A DNA stretch of 64,000 bases, from positions 3,782,001-3,846,000 of the forward strand of contig NZ_CP080332.1 of NCBI RefSeq assembly GCF_019456655.1, read 5' to 3'. The DNA is from Mycolicibacterium diernhoferi (GTDB lineage Bacteria; Actinomycetota; Actinomycetes; Mycobacteriales; Mycobacteriaceae). The notes beneath the pieces are model-generated. The model saw only the letters and a list, made by a program, of their open reading frames with translations, was not told where the DNA came from and searched no databases. The translations under genes were made by a program, and so were the position numbers. Below are positions 30,595 through 40,136 of the stretch, piece by piece; positions within the stretch are counted from its first letter, which is position 1, and the number at the start of each line of letters is the position of its first letter.

Positions 30595-31047
30595 ATGGCA
30601 CAGGTGCCGCCAGCCCGATATCTGCTGCGAGCCAAGGACCTGGTCGACGCCCGCTACGCCGAGCCGATCACGGTCGACGACCTCGCCGCCGCCGCCGGAC
30701 TGTCCCGGGCACACTTCAGCCGGATGTTCACCCGCACGTTCGGCGAGTCGCCCCACGCGTATCTGCAGAGCCGGCGCCTGGAACGGGCCGCCGCGCTGCT
30801 GCGTTACACCGACCGTTCGGTCGCGGAGATCTGCGCGATGGTCGGTTTGACCAGTGTCGGCTCGTTCACCACGACGTTCGCCCGGGTGTACGGCAAGCCG
30901 CCGGCGGCATATCGGGCGGCGCTGCCCCCGGCGACCGCCTACGCGCGGGTGCCCGGGTGCATCGTCCGCCGCGATACCCGGCGTGCGCCCGGAAGCCGGA
31001 CCAAGACAGCACACGGGAAGAAGACGGACGATGGCGAGCAGTCGTAG
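30595..31047 (+). CDS. Short AraC-family transcriptional regulator (DNA-binding domain only)
   Basis: 150 residues. Two helix-turn-helix units are seen: ITVDDLAAAAGLSRAHFSRMF and SVAEICAMVGLTSVGSFTTT, with the family end YGKPPAAYR. There is no N-terminal sensory domain, and a basic tail of about 40 residues follows. The VOC gene starts within or just after its last codons, so the pair is likely one operon and this protein may regulate it. ATG 30595 lies 20 bases from the divergent rnpB 5' end. Confidence 0.88.
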   Translation: MAQVPPARYLLRAKDLVDARYAEPITVDDLAAAAGLSRAHFSRMFTRTFGESPHAYLQSRRLERAAALLRYTDRSVAEICAMVGLTSVGSFTTTFARVYGKPPAAYRAALPPATAYARVPGCIVRRDTRRAPGSRTKTAHGKKTDDGEQS

Positions 31048-31057
31048 CGTTTCTCCC

Positions 31058-31492
31058 ATGATCAAGATCGCAAGTGCACACCTTTGGGTTCACGACCAGG
31101 AGGTCGCCCTCCGCTATTGGACCGAGAAAGTCGGATTCGAGGTACGCCAGGACGTCTCACTACCCGATGTCGACGGAGTCTTCCGCTGGCTGACGGTCGG
31201 GCCGCGAGGCCAGGACGATGTGTCCATTGTTTTGATGGCGGTGCCCGGCCCACCCGTCATGGATGCCACCACCCAGGAGCAGGTGCGGGAACTGACCGCC
31301 AAGGGATTCGCCGGCACGATCTTCCTGTCCACCGACGACTGCCGGGCCAGCTTCGAGGAACTCCGTTCCCGCGGAGTGGAGTTCACCGAGGAACCCACCG
31401 AGATGCCCTACGGCATCGACTGCGGATTCCGCGATCCGTCGGGCAACAGCGTCCGGCTCACCCAGTTGGCGGATGTGAGCGCACTCGGCTGA
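31058..31492 (+). CDS. VOC (glyoxalase/bleomycin resistance/dioxygenase) family protein
   Basis: 144 residues with the paired beta-alpha-beta-beta-beta units of the vicinal oxygen chelate fold: IKIASAHLWVHDQEVALRYW at the start and YGIDCGFRDPSGNSVRLTQ at the end. Possible metal ligands are His8 (AHLWV) and the acidic or polar residues of the last strand. ATG 31058 matches the usual family start. ATG 31031, which overlaps the AraC stop and has GGAAGAAG upstream, is an alternative giving nine more residues. The substrate is unknown. Confidence 0.85.
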   Translation: MIKIASAHLWVHDQEVALRYWTEKVGFEVRQDVSLPDVDGVFRWLTVGPRGQDDVSIVLMAVPGPPVMDATTQEQVRELTAKGFAGTIFLSTDDCRASFEELRSRGVEFTEEPTEMPYGIDCGFRDPSGNSVRLTQLADVSALG

Positions 31493-31495
31493 CGG

Positions 31496-33244
31496 TCAGA
31501 AGGGCGGCGGGTCCGGGTCGCTGTCGTTCACGGCTTCGCCCTTGCACTTCCCAGTGTTGAAGACGTCGTCTGGTGGGGTGGCGCTGTTGGCGATGCGGAC
31601 CTGATTGCTGTCCTTCGCTGCTGACGCGAGGGCGAGTTCGGTTGCGTTGCGGGTGCGTTCGGCGTTGATGCGGTGTGCGCGGTCTTGGGCGCGGGTGCGT
31701 TGGCGGGTGGGCATCTTGGCGCTGCCGTGATCGTCGTGGATGAGGCTGATGTGTCGCGGTGGCGGGACGGTGGTGTGGATGTTCCAGTGCGGGAACAGGA
31801 TCGCCGCGCCCGGGGTGCTGACATAGGTGTGCCCGGTCGGCGAGGTCCATTCTGTGGCGCCGTCGGGCCGTGCTTTGACGGTCCAGCCGTTCGGGCCGGA
31901 TCGGAACGTTTTCACCAGATGATGTTCACGGCACAGCGGACGCAGGTTGCCCGGGTGGGTGGCCCCGGCCGGCCACGGGATCACGTGGTCCAGATCGCAG
32001 CGGTGCGCCGGTTTCGAGCAGCCGGGGAAGCTACAGGTCTGCGAGCACATCCGCACGAACGCGGTCAGCGCGGCCGAGGGCCGGTATTGGCGTTCGGTGG
32101 GCAGGTCGGCGACCTCGCGCAGGGGCCGGACCTTGGCGCCGGTGGCGATGAGGTCGGCCAGCATGGCGGCCGGGATGACGGTGCCGTCGAGCATCACCCC
32201 GACGCCCGCCCCGGGGAGGGTGCCCACGGGCCGGGAATTGAATGGCACGTGCGCCGCGGGGTCCACGGCGGGCGTCGGATAGGACTCGGCGGGCGTCGGT
32301 GTCTGCGCTGCGGGCCGCTCAGAGCCATCTGGTCCAGGAGCTGGTTCAGGCTCCGGCTCAGGCCCTTCGGGCCCGGGCTCACCCGTGGGCCCAGGCCCGG
32401 TCTGTGGGGTGGGCCTCGCATCTGCGCCGGGCACCTGATCGGCCAGCATGTAGATGTTCACCGCCGTCGAGCGTGGGTCTTTGCCACTACCCGCACAGCC
32501 CGGGTCCCCGCACCGGCAGGCCAACCGCTGCAGCGACGGGCCGACGATGCCGAGGGCACCCAGGGCGTCGGCGCGGCGCTCGCGCACGGTGCGCGGATCA
32601 TTGGCGCACACGGTGTCCGCGAGATCGTTGAGGCGCTGCTGCACGGCCGCCTTATCGGTGGCCCGCAGCCGCCCCCAGAACGAGCACACCCCGTTGGGGT
32701 CATCACGATCATCGAACTCGACATAGAGATCCTTGGCGGCCGCCTTGGACCGGATCACCGCGATCGGATCGAACTTCTCCACCCACAAATCCACCGCCCG
32801 GATCAGTGCGGCTTCCGACAGCGCCCCGTACTCGGTGGCTTCTGCGGCGATCGCGGCATCGATCAACGCCAGGGCGTCCTCATCGGTCACCAGATGGGTG
32901 CGCCAGGTGATCTCCCCGATCACCCTCGCCGACACCGCCCCGCACCCGAACAACGCCGCGGTGCGCGGCAGTCGCTCCCGCAGGGCCACCCCGATGCGCA
33001 TCTGAGTCGAGGCCGCGTGAGGGCTGAGATTGCAGGCCGCACTCACCTGCGCCTTCGCGAACGCCCACCCATCGATCACCTGATGGGCGACCACGTCGTC
33101 CTCGTCCTCGCACTGCCGGGCGGTCACCTCGGCGACCAGGGCCAGCCGATCCGCGGCCGCCATGGCCTCCGACCGGGTCGCGTCCGTCAACGCGGAGATG
33201 AGCTGTTCATCGCCCATCCCCGCCAACGCAACCCTATCGAACAT
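31496..33244 (-). CDS. DUF222/HNH endonuclease domain protein (13E12 family)
   Basis: 582 residues. The N-terminal two-thirds is a DUF222 domain (from MFDRVALAGMGDEQL) interrupted by a Pro/Glu-rich stretch at about residues 285-320. The C-terminal part has an HNH nuclease motif: CSFPGCSKPAHRCDLDH, then NLRPLCREHH. This is the mycobacterial 13E12 repeat family, known in M. tuberculosis in several copies, some disrupted by prophage integration. Its role is unknown; multi-copy spread suggests past mobility. The frame is intact and codon use resembles the neighbours. Confidence 0.88.
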   Translation of the reverse strand: MFDRVALAGMGDEQLISALTDATRSEAMAAADRLALVAEVTARQCEDEDDVVAHQVIDGWAFAKAQVSAACNLSPHAASTQMRIGVALRERLPRTAALFGCGAVSARVIGEITWRTHLVTDEDALALIDAAIAAEATEYGALSEAALIRAVDLWVEKFDPIAVIRSKAAAKDLYVEFDDRDDPNGVCSFWGRLRATDKAAVQQRLNDLADTVCANDPRTVRERRADALGALGIVGPSLQRLACRCGDPGCAGSGKDPRSTAVNIYMLADQVPGADARPTPQTGPGPTGEPGPEGPEPEPEPAPGPDGSERPAAQTPTPAESYPTPAVDPAAHVPFNSRPVGTLPGAGVGVMLDGTVIPAAMLADLIATGAKVRPLREVADLPTERQYRPSAALTAFVRMCSQTCSFPGCSKPAHRCDLDHVIPWPAGATHPGNLRPLCREHHLVKTFRSGPNGWTVKARPDGATEWTSPTGHTYVSTPGAAILFPHWNIHTTVPPPRHISLIHDDHGSAKMPTRQRTRAQDRAHRINAERTRNATELALASAAKDSNQVRIANSATPPDDVFNTGKCKGEAVNDSDPDPPPF

Positions 33245-33307
33245 GTGTTCGATATTACCGGACCCCTATGACACGCGCCACAAAGAATGTCCCCGGCTGT
33301 GGATAAC

Positions 33308-34840
33308 TCAGCGGACCCGGCGCAACACCATCACGTTGTCGATCAAATGCCCGAGCTGCCCGTCCGGCCCAGTGGCCTCCCGCTCGACCGGGCCCACCCG
33401 GACGCGCTCCCAGCTCTCGTCGAGACCGAGCGACGCGACGACCTCCTCGGCGCTGGGGAACTCCACGTGTCCGTGGTTCGACCAGGGCGGTGCCTCACCG
33501 TGATCGACGATCACCAGCAGCCCACCGGGCGTCACCGCCTCCGCCGCGCGCCGCAGCACCCTAACCCGATCCAGCGGGACCTTTGAGTGCAAGAACTGCG
33601 CCGACACCAGATCGAACAACCCGTCGGGGAAACTCTCTTCCAGATTGTGATGCTGAAAGTCGATGTGGCTCAACAACTCCCCCGCATCCGCGGCAGCGCG
33701 GTCCAGCGCCACCTGGGAGATGTCGGTGGCCACCACCGACCACCCTCGCGAGGCCAGCCAGATGGCGTCCCCGCCTTCACCACAGCCCAGATCGAGCGCC
33801 CGGCCCGGTTCCAACGACTCCGCCACCTCGACCAGCCGCTGGTTCGCCCTACCGCTCCAGATCCGGTCACGCCGGCCGTAATGGGTGTTCCAGTGCTCCT
33901 GCGCATCCGGGACCGGCCAGGGCGGCACCGGCAACCCCACCTCATCGGCCAGCAGGCTCTGCACGATGGCGGTCGCCGCCAATGACCCGCCGGCCACCGC
34001 GGCCGCCACCTGCGGCACCTGCACGCCGGCATCACCGGCGGCGAACACCCCCGGCACCGTGGTCCGCTGGAACTCGTCTACGACGATGGCATCCACCGCA
34101 AGGGGATTCGCCGGCGCGAACTCCACACCCAGGTGGGCGGCCAGGTGTGAACGTTGCTGCAGAACGGTGGCCACCAGAACACCGCGTCGCGGTAGCGGCT
34201 CCCCAGACGCGAACCGTACCTCGATCAATTCACCTGCCTCTGAATGGAATTCGACAACCTCACGGGTGTCCACCGAAATGCCCGCGGCTTCCAGCAACGA
34301 GGAGTCCACCGCTGCGCCGTTGGTGAGCACCACGATGTCATCGGTCCAGCCCTTCAACATCAACGCCATGTGCACGGCCCGGTCCCCGTCCGCCAGCACC
34401 GCCAGCGGCTGATCCCGGACCTCCCAGCCGTGACAGAACGGGCAGTGGAAGGCCACACCGCCCCACAGCACATCCAGCCCGGCGATCTGCGGTGGCCGGT
34501 ACTGCATTCCGGTCGCCAGCAATATCCGCCGGGCGCGTTCCCGGCCACCGTCGGCCAGTTCCACGACGAAGCCGGCCCCATCCGGGCGCACCCCACTGAC
34601 CGTCGCCGACCGGACGTTCACGCTCGTGTACGTGGCGAGCTCGGCACGGCCCGCCGCGTACAGCTCCGCGGGCGGTGTGCCGTCGTGGCCGAGCAGCCCG
34701 CCGATGCCGTGCGCGGCCAGATTGCTCTGGTCGCCCTCGTCGAGCAGCAGAGTCTGCCGGCGCGCCCGGCCGAGCACCAGTGCCGCACTCAGGCCCGCTG
34801 CTCCCCCGCCGACAATGACGCAATCCCATTCGCTATCCAT
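33308..34840 (-). CDS. Fusion: thioredoxin reductase-like FAD oxidoreductase + SAM-dependent methyltransferase
   Basis: 510 residues from ATG 34840. Residues 1 to about 300 form a thioredoxin-reductase-like flavoprotein: CVIVGGGAAGLSAALVLG (FAD), the redox pair in FHCPFCHGWE, and GVFAAGDAGVQVPQ. From about residue 320 a class I methyltransferase follows, with ALDLGCGEGGDAIWLA (motif I) and VVATDIS. Such fusions exist in actinobacterial databases, to my knowledge without a defined substrate. One guess is reduction and methylation of a thiol or chalcogen compound. The gene is divergent from an XRE-cupin regulator, 47 bases away. Confidence 0.9.
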   Translation of the reverse strand: MDSEWDCVIVGGGAAGLSAALVLGRARRQTLLLDEGDQSNLAAHGIGGLLGHDGTPPAELYAAGRAELATYTSVNVRSATVSGVRPDGAGFVVELADGGRERARRILLATGMQYRPPQIAGLDVLWGGVAFHCPFCHGWEVRDQPLAVLADGDRAVHMALMLKGWTDDIVVLTNGAAVDSSLLEAAGISVDTREVVEFHSEAGELIEVRFASGEPLPRRGVLVATVLQQRSHLAAHLGVEFAPANPLAVDAIVVDEFQRTTVPGVFAAGDAGVQVPQVAAAVAGGSLAATAIVQSLLADEVGLPVPPWPVPDAQEHWNTHYGRRDRIWSGRANQRLVEVAESLEPGRALDLGCGEGGDAIWLASRGWSVVATDISQVALDRAAADAGELLSHIDFQHHNLEESFPDGLFDLVSAQFLHSKVPLDRVRVLRRAAEAVTPGGLLVIVDHGEAPPWSNHGHVEFPSAEEVVASLGLDESWERVRVGPVEREATGPDGQLGHLIDNVMVLRRVR

Positions 34841-34887
34841 GCCATCGAGCTTGCCGAACCCCTCCCAGGATGCCAAGCTGATTTGCC

Positions 34888-35454
34888 ATGGAGGCAAAGA
34901 GCGTCGACGAGACGGTACGCAAGCGGCTGCGTGATCTGCGCACTCAGCAGGGATTGACGCTGCAGGACGTCGCCGAACGCGCCAACATCGACGTGTCCAC
35001 GTTGAGCCGGCTGGAGTCCGGGAAACGGCGCCTGGCGCTCGATCATCTGCCGCGCCTGGCCTCCGCGCTGGCGGTCAGCACCGACGACCTGTTGCGCGAA
35101 CCCGAGTCCGAGGACCCGCGCGTCCGCGGCAGCTCACACACCCGCCATGGCGTGACGTACTGGCCGCTGACCCGGCACGGCGCCACCGGCGGCAGACACA
35201 CGTTCAAGGTACGGGTGAACGCCAAACGCAGCACTCCTCCGGCCGAACTGCCCACCCACGAGGGCCAAGACTGGATGTATGTGCTGTCCGGCAACCTGCG
35301 TCTGATCCTCGGCGAGCGGGACTTCGTCATCAAACCCGGTGAGGCCGTGGAATTCTCGACGTGGACGCCACACTGGTTCGGCACCGTCGACGGACCGGCC
35401 GAGGCCATCATGATCTTCGACGCGCACGGCGAACGCCTGCACCTGCACAGCTAG
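34888..35454 (+). CDS. XRE-family regulator with C-terminal cupin domain
   Basis: 188 residues. An N-terminal helix-turn-helix (RDLRTQQGLTLQDVAERA, then VSTLSRLESGKR) spans about residues 10-65. A cupin sensor domain (about 105-185) has LPTHEGQDWMYVLSGNLRLI and VIKPGEAVEFSTWTPHWF. Regulators of this class bind small ligands with the cupin and control adjacent genes. The divergent partner, starting 47 bases away, is the reductase-methyltransferase fusion, so that is the likely target. The stop shares CTAG with the convergent RNase H gene. Confidence 0.9.
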   Translation: MEAKSVDETVRKRLRDLRTQQGLTLQDVAERANIDVSTLSRLESGKRRLALDHLPRLASALAVSTDDLLREPESEDPRVRGSSHTRHGVTYWPLTRHGATGGRHTFKVRVNAKRSTPPAELPTHEGQDWMYVLSGNLRLILGERDFVIKPGEAVEFSTWTPHWFGTVDGPAEAIMIFDAHGERLHLHS

Positions 35455-36527
35455 TCCAGATACGAGGTCTGGTTCACCAACCGCACCGAGGCCAGCCCGT
35501 CCGGATAGAACTCCGCGATGCTCAGCGACGCGAGATCCAGGTGCAGCCGGTAGAGGATCCCGGCGTTGCCGTCCAGCGCCAACCGCAACATGGTCTTGAT
35601 CGGCGTGACATGCGAGACCACCAGCACCGTCGACCCGGCGTGGTCGGCGACGATCCGGTTCCGCACGCGGCGAACGCGTTCGGCCACCTTGTCGAAGCTC
35701 TCCCCGCCCGGCGGTACCACGCTGGTATCGCGCAACCAATGCAGGTGCAGATCCGGATCTCGTTGCGAGGCTTCGGTGAACGTCAGGCCCTCCCAGGCAC
35801 CGAAGTCCGTTTCGATGAGGTCATCGTCGATGACGACGTCGAGTCCGAGCTGCGTGGCGGCCGCGGCCGCCGTGTCGTGGGCGCGCTGCAACGGCGAGGA
35901 CAGCACCGCGTCGATACCACCCTTGTCACCCAGATACCGGGCGGCGGCCTCGGCCTGACGACGACCGAGTTCGGTCAGTGCCGGATTGCCCCGCCCGGAA
36001 TACCGACGGTCCACCGAGAGCTCGGTCTGCCCGTGGCGCAACAACAACAATCGGGTCGGCTCACCACGCGCACCGCTCCAGCCCGGCGACGCCGGGGCCG
36101 CGGCCGGGGCTGCCGAAGGCGCCTGCACTGCGCCGTCCATCGCCTCGTTGGCCAACCGATCGGCATGCGAATTCTGGGCCCGCGGGATCCAGCCGTACTC
36201 GATGCTCCCGAACCGCCGGGCAAGTTGCGCCGCTTCGCGATTGAGCTCCATCAGGTCGGGATGTTTGACCCGCCACCGGCCGGACATCTGCTCGACGACC
36301 AGCTTGGAATCCATGAACACCACGACCTCATCGGCGTCCAGTTCCGACGCCGCGGTCAGTCCGGCGATGAGGCCGCGGTACTCGGCGACATTGTTGGTCG
36401 CGAAACCGATCGATTCCTTACGTTCGGCGAGCACCGTCGAGCGGTCCGCGCTGAACACCACCGCGCCGTACCCAGCCGGGCCCGGGTTCCCCCGCGAGCC
36501 ACCGTCGGCCTCGATAACCACTTTCAC
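35451..36527 (-). CDS. Bifunctional RNase HI / histidine phosphatase (Rv2228c-like)
   Basis: 358 residues from GTG 36527. The N-terminal RNase H domain (about 1-140) starts VVIEADGGSRGNPGPAGYG and has NNVAEYRGLIAGL and MDSKLVVEQM, which provide the acidic catalytic residues. The C-terminal half is a phosphoglycerate-mutase-like histidine phosphatase: LLLLRHGQTELS (phosphohistidine) and VLVVSHVTPIKTML. In M. tuberculosis Rv2228c the two halves act as an RNase H and an alpha-ribazole/acid phosphatase, a link to cobalamin synthesis. The alternative start far upstream (36659) overlaps the next gene and is not favoured. Confidence 0.93.
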   Translation of the reverse strand: MKVVIEADGGSRGNPGPAGYGAVVFSADRSTVLAERKESIGFATNNVAEYRGLIAGLTAASELDADEVVVFMDSKLVVEQMSGRWRVKHPDLMELNREAAQLARRFGSIEYGWIPRAQNSHADRLANEAMDGAVQAPSAAPAAAPASPGWSGARGEPTRLLLLRHGQTELSVDRRYSGRGNPALTELGRRQAEAAARYLGDKGGIDAVLSSPLQRAHDTAAAAATQLGLDVVIDDDLIETDFGAWEGLTFTEASQRDPDLHLHWLRDTSVVPPGGESFDKVAERVRRVRNRIVADHAGSTVLVVSHVTPIKTMLRLALDGNAGILYRLHLDLASLSIAEFYPDGLASVRLVNQTSYLD

Positions 36528-36540
36528 GACGAGATCACCT

Positions 36541-37269
36541 TCACACCTTGAGCCGCAACAGAACCGCCCCGCACTCCGGGCAACGCAACAGATCGTTGGG
36601 TTCGGCGGCCGTAATACGAGCCATCTCACCGCGGTCGATCTCGATACGGCACGCGCCACAACGCCGGCCCTGCAACACCGCGGCCCCCACGCCGCCCCGC
36701 TCGGTCTGCTTCTCGTAGATCGTCAACAACTCCGGCACCAGCGCGCCGGCCAGCGAGGATCGCCGCGCCCCGCACCCCTCTCGGGCGGCGTTGATCTCGG
36801 CCAACGCCTTGTCGCGGGCGGACTGTGCCGCCGACAGTTCGGTCTGCAGCTCGTCGACGCGGGCCAGCTGCTCGGATTGCTGCGCCTGCAATGCCTCCCG
36901 GCGCTCCATGACCTCCAGCAGCGAATCCTCCAGCGAGGCCTGACGCCGCTCGAGCGTCTCCAGCTCGTGCTGAAGCTCGCTGAGCTGCTTGGCATTCACC
37001 GTGCCACCGGCGAGCAGCCCGCGGTCGCGCTCCTCACGCTGCCGGACGGACTCGATCTCGCTCTCCAGCTTGGTGATCTCGCCGTCCAGATCCTCCAGCG
37101 CGATACCGACGACGGCCAGCTGATCGTTGGCGACCTGATGCTGCTCCTGAAGCCGGTCGACCTCCTGCTGCTCGGTGAGATTGGCGGCGCGGTGCGCGAT
37201 CCGGCGCAACTCGGCGTCAACCTCGGCCAACGTCAACAGCGTCCGCTGCTGGTCGATTTCAGCTTTCAT
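36541..37269 (-). CDS. Coiled-coil zinc-ribbon protein (Rv2229c-like)
   Basis: 242 residues. Residues ~10-175 are a long charged coiled coil rich in Glu, Gln and Leu, with heptads. The C-terminus is a C4 zinc ribbon: CGAC then CPEC about 26 residues later. The family is widespread in bacteria and often near Nif3-like proteins; its function is not established. It lies 13 bases before the RNase H gene, and its ATG overlaps the Nif3 stop (ATGA), so these genes form an operon. Confidence 0.92.
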   Translation of the reverse strand: MKAEIDQQRTLLTLAEVDAELRRIAHRAANLTEQQEVDRLQEQHQVANDQLAVVGIALEDLDGEITKLESEIESVRQREERDRGLLAGGTVNAKQLSELQHELETLERRQASLEDSLLEVMERREALQAQQSEQLARVDELQTELSAAQSARDKALAEINAAREGCGARRSSLAGALVPELLTIYEKQTERGGVGAAVLQGRRCGACRIEIDRGEMARITAAEPNDLLRCPECGAVLLRLKV

Positions 37270-38396
37270 GAATGAGGACCTCCATCGATATTCCACGGAT
37301 CGGTGCGCGTGGTGCTCACCCGCACCGGTAAAGAATCGTCGAAACTGCCGCGCAGCAGTGCCGCCGCCTGGTGACACCAGGGGAACTCACTTGCCCAGTG
37401 CGCGACGTCGACCAACGCCACATCGGAAACCCGGCCGTGCTCGTCGGCGGGGTGGTGCCGCAGGTCCGAGGTGACGTACGCCTGCACCCCGGCGCCCCGC
37501 ACCGCGCCGAGCAGCGAATCGCCCGCGCCGCCACAGACGGCCACCCGGGACACCATCGCGTCGGCGACCCCGGCCGCGCGCACCCCCCAGGTGGTCACCG
37601 GAAGCGAACCGCGGACGCGGGACACGAACGCCGACAACGGCTCCGGCTCCGGTAGCGAACAGATCCGGCCGATCCCGACGTCGGCAGGCAGCGGCGCCAG
37701 CGCGAACACGTCGAAGGCCGGTTCCTCATAGGGGTGCGCGTGCCGCAGCGCCGCGAGCACCCGGGGGCGCAGCGTCGACGGGGCGATCACCTCGACACGG
37801 TCCTCGGCGACCTGCTCGACGGCGCCGACCTGCCCGATGGCCGGCGTGGCGCCCTCGTCCGGCAGGAACTGGCCGGTGCCGGTCACGCTCCAACTGCAGC
37901 AGGAGTAGTCGCCGATCTGTCCGGCACCCGCCGCGAACAGCGAATCACGCAGCGCTCCGGCGTGTTCGACCGGGACGAACACCACCCATTTGTCCAGATC
38001 GGGTCCGGACGGCCCACGTGACAGTACATCCTCGACCACCAACCCCAGGGCGTCGGCCAGCGCGTCGGAGACACCCGGCGACGCCGAATCCGCGTTGGTG
38101 TGCGCGGTGAACAGCGCCTGCCCGGCCCGGATCATCCGGTGGATCAGCGCGCCCTTGGCGGTCGACGCGGCCACCGTGTCCACACCGCGCAGCAGCAGCG
38201 GATGGTGCGCCAGTAGCAGACCGCCCTCGGGCACCTCGGCCAGCACGGACTCGGTGGCGTCCACCGCGATGGTCACCGATGTCACCGGCTCGGCGGGATC
38301 CCCGCACACCAAGCCGACCGAGTCCCAATCATGGGCCAGTGCAGGCGGATACGCGGCGTCGAGAACGCCGATCAACTCACCCAGGGTCACACTCAC
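37266..38396 (-). CDS. Nif3-like dinuclear metal centre protein (Rv2230c-like)
   Basis: 376 residues from GTG 38396. The Nif3 core is split by a PII-like insert, the usual actinobacterial layout. Motifs are [23 protein letters not shown] (metal His pair), FTAHTNADS and the insert hallmark [13 protein letters not shown]. The last domain has [12 protein letters not shown] and the metal-site region. The function of the family is unsettled. The start overlaps the cobC-like stop by four bases. Confidence 0.92.
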   Translation of the reverse strand: MSVTLGELIGVLDAAYPPALAHDWDSVGLVCGDPAEPVTSVTIAVDATESVLAEVPEGGLLLAHHPLLLRGVDTVAASTAKGALIHRMIRAGQALFTAHTNADSASPGVSDALADALGLVVEDVLSRGPSGPDLDKWVVFVPVEHAGALRDSLFAAGAGQIGDYSCCSWSVTGTGQFLPDEGATPAIGQVGAVEQVAEDRVEVIAPSTLRPRVLAALRHAHPYEEPAFDVFALAPLPADVGIGRICSLPEPEPLSAFVSRVRGSLPVTTWGVRAAGVADAMVSRVAVCGGAGDSLLGAVRGAGVQAYVTSDLRHHPADEHGRVSDVALVDVAHWASEFPWCHQAAALLRGSFDDSLPVRVSTTRTDPWNIDGGPHS

Positions 38397-39415
38397 CGCA
38401 GCACCTCCGTCAGCGCATCGACCAGGCGCGGCCACTCGGCACGCACCGCCACCCGCAGATACTCATCGTCCAGGCCGACGAAGGTGTCGCATCGGCGCAC
38501 CGCAATCCCGCTGGCGTCCAGGTGCTTTCGCACCAGCTCGGCACCGGGCACCCGCACCAGCAGGAACGGCGCATGACCGTCCACCACATCCAGTCCGGAG
38601 CCACGCAATCCGGCCACCATCTCCGCGCGCATCGCGGCGAGTCCGCGCGCACCCGCGGTGGCCGCGGCCACCGCCTCCGGCGTGCAGCAGGCAGCCACCG
38701 CTTCCAGTTGCAGCGTGCCCAGCGGCCAGTGCGCGCGCCGGGCCGTCAGCCGGGCCAGCACGTCCGGGGCGCCCAGCGCGTACCCGACCCGCAACCCGGC
38801 CACCGACCAGGTCTTGGTCAGGCTGCGCAGCACCACGACGTCGGGCAGCGACATACCGGCCAGCGATTCCGGCTCGCCGGGCACCGCATCGGCGAACGCT
38901 TCGTCGACGACCACGATGCGCCCCGGCCGGCGCAGCGCGAGGATGTCGCGGGCCGGGTGCAGTACCGAGGTCGGATTCGTGGGGTTCCCGACGACCACCA
39001 GGTCGGCCTCGGCGGGAACGGCGGCCGGGTCGAGGGTGAACGGGGCGTCGAGCACCACCTGGGCGATGGGCACCCCGGCCGCGCTCAGCACGGCCTCCGG
39101 TTCGGTGAACGACGGGGCGATCAGTGCCGCCAGCCGCGGAGCCAACTCCGGCAGCAGGGCGAACCCTTCGGCCCCGCCGGCCAGCAACGCCACCTCGTCG
39201 GTTGCCCGGCCGTGCCGCTGGGCGACCGCCCGCGTGGCCCGGGCGACGTCGGCCGCGCTCGGGTAGTGCCCCAGGTCGGTGAGCCGGGCGGCCAGGCGCT
39301 CGACCAGCCACGACGGCGGACCGGCGCTGCGCACGTTGACGGCGAAGTCCAGCATTCCGGGCGCCACGGCCTGGTCGCCGTGATAGCGCGCCGCCTGCCG
39401 GACCTCGTGAACCAC
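38393..39415 (-). CDS. cobC: PLP-dependent aminotransferase-fold protein, CobC/threonine-phosphate decarboxylase-like (Rv2231c)
   Basis: 340 residues from GTG 39415. It has a fold-type I PLP enzyme pattern: [24 protein letters not shown] and the PLP lysine in [18 protein letters not shown]. Enzymes of the CobC/CobD group decarboxylate L-threonine phosphate to the aminopropanol phosphate arm of cobalamin. M. tuberculosis annotation calls the orthologue cobC. Histidinol-phosphate aminotransferase is the main alternative. It is first in a four-gene minus-strand operon with 4-base overlaps. Confidence 0.88.
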   Translation of the reverse strand: MVHEVRQAARYHGDQAVAPGMLDFAVNVRSAGPPSWLVERLAARLTDLGHYPSAADVARATRAVAQRHGRATDEVALLAGGAEGFALLPELAPRLAALIAPSFTEPEAVLSAAGVPIAQVVLDAPFTLDPAAVPAEADLVVVGNPTNPTSVLHPARDILALRRPGRIVVVDEAFADAVPGEPESLAGMSLPDVVVLRSLTKTWSVAGLRVGYALGAPDVLARLTARRAHWPLGTLQLEAVAACCTPEAVAAATAGARGLAAMRAEMVAGLRGSGLDVVDGHAPFLLVRVPGAELVRKHLDASGIAVRRCDTFVGLDDEYLRVAVRAEWPRLVDALTEVLR

Positions 39416-39470
39416 AGCACGACCCTAGTGCGCCGCCCGGGCACTGTTGAACATCGGCGACAATGAGGGG

Positions 39471-40136
39471 GTGGCTGACACTGTGACCCGGACACCGGAA
39501 CTGGTCCTCTTCGATCTCGACGGCACGCTGACCGACTCCGCCGAAGGTATCGTCGCCAGCTTCCGGCACGCGCTGCAGAGCGTCGGCGCCGAGGTTCCCG
39601 ACGGTGACCTGGCCGGCAGGATCGTCGGCCCTCCGATGCACCACACGTTGAGCTCGATGGGCCTCGGTGCCCGCGCCGACGAGGCGATCACCGCCTACCG
39701 TGCCGACTACACGACCCGCGGCTGGTCGATGAACACCGTCTTCGACGGCATCCCCGATCTGCTGGCCGACCTGCAGGAGGCCGGGGTCCGGTTGGCGGTG
39801 GCCACCTCGAAGGCGCAGCCCACCGCCCAGCGCATCCTGGCCCACTTCGGCCTGGACGGGCACTTCGAGGTCATCGCCGGCGCCAGCCCGGACGGCACCC
39901 GCGCCGCCAAGGCCGATGTGGTGGCCCATGCGCTGGCGCAGCTCGGGCCGCTGCCCGAGCGGGTGCTGATGGTCGGTGACCGGTCACATGACGTCGAGGG
40001 CGCCGCCGAACACGGCATCGACACCGTGGTTGTGGACTGGGGATACGGACGCGCCGATTTCGACGGGCCGGATGCCTCCACTCCACTGCACCGGGTGGCT
40101 ACGGTCGCCGAGCTGCGGGAGGTGCTGGGTGTCTGA
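39471..40136 (+). CDS. ptkA: HAD-family phosphatase/kinase PtkA
   Basis: 221 residues from GTG 39471 (TTG 39447 and GTG 39483 are alternatives). HAD motifs: LFDLDGTLTDS (motif I), the threonine/serine of VATSKAQPTAQ (motif II), and MVGDRSHDVEGAAEHG (motif III). In M. tuberculosis PtkA is reported as a protein tyrosine kinase acting on PtpA and carries an N-terminal extension. That extension seems absent here, so kinase activity should not be assumed. It overlaps ptpA by eight bases. Confidence 0.88.
   Translation: MADTVTRTPELVLFDLDGTLTDSAEGIVASFRHALQSVGAEVPDGDLAGRIVGPPMHHTLSSMGLGARADEAITAYRADYTTRGWSMNTVFDGIPDLLADLQEAGVRLAVATSKAQPTAQRILAHFGLDGHFEVIAGASPDGTRAAKADVVAHALAQLGPLPERVLMVGDRSHDVEGAAEHGIDTVVVDWGYGRADFDGPDASTPLHRVATVAELREVLGV

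Noticed and set aside
30183..30850. Plus-strand open frames across 30.18-30.85 kb
   Set aside because: The first part lies on the reverse complement of RNase P RNA; its conserved P4 and P1 elements explain the sequence. The rest is the AraC gene in another frame.
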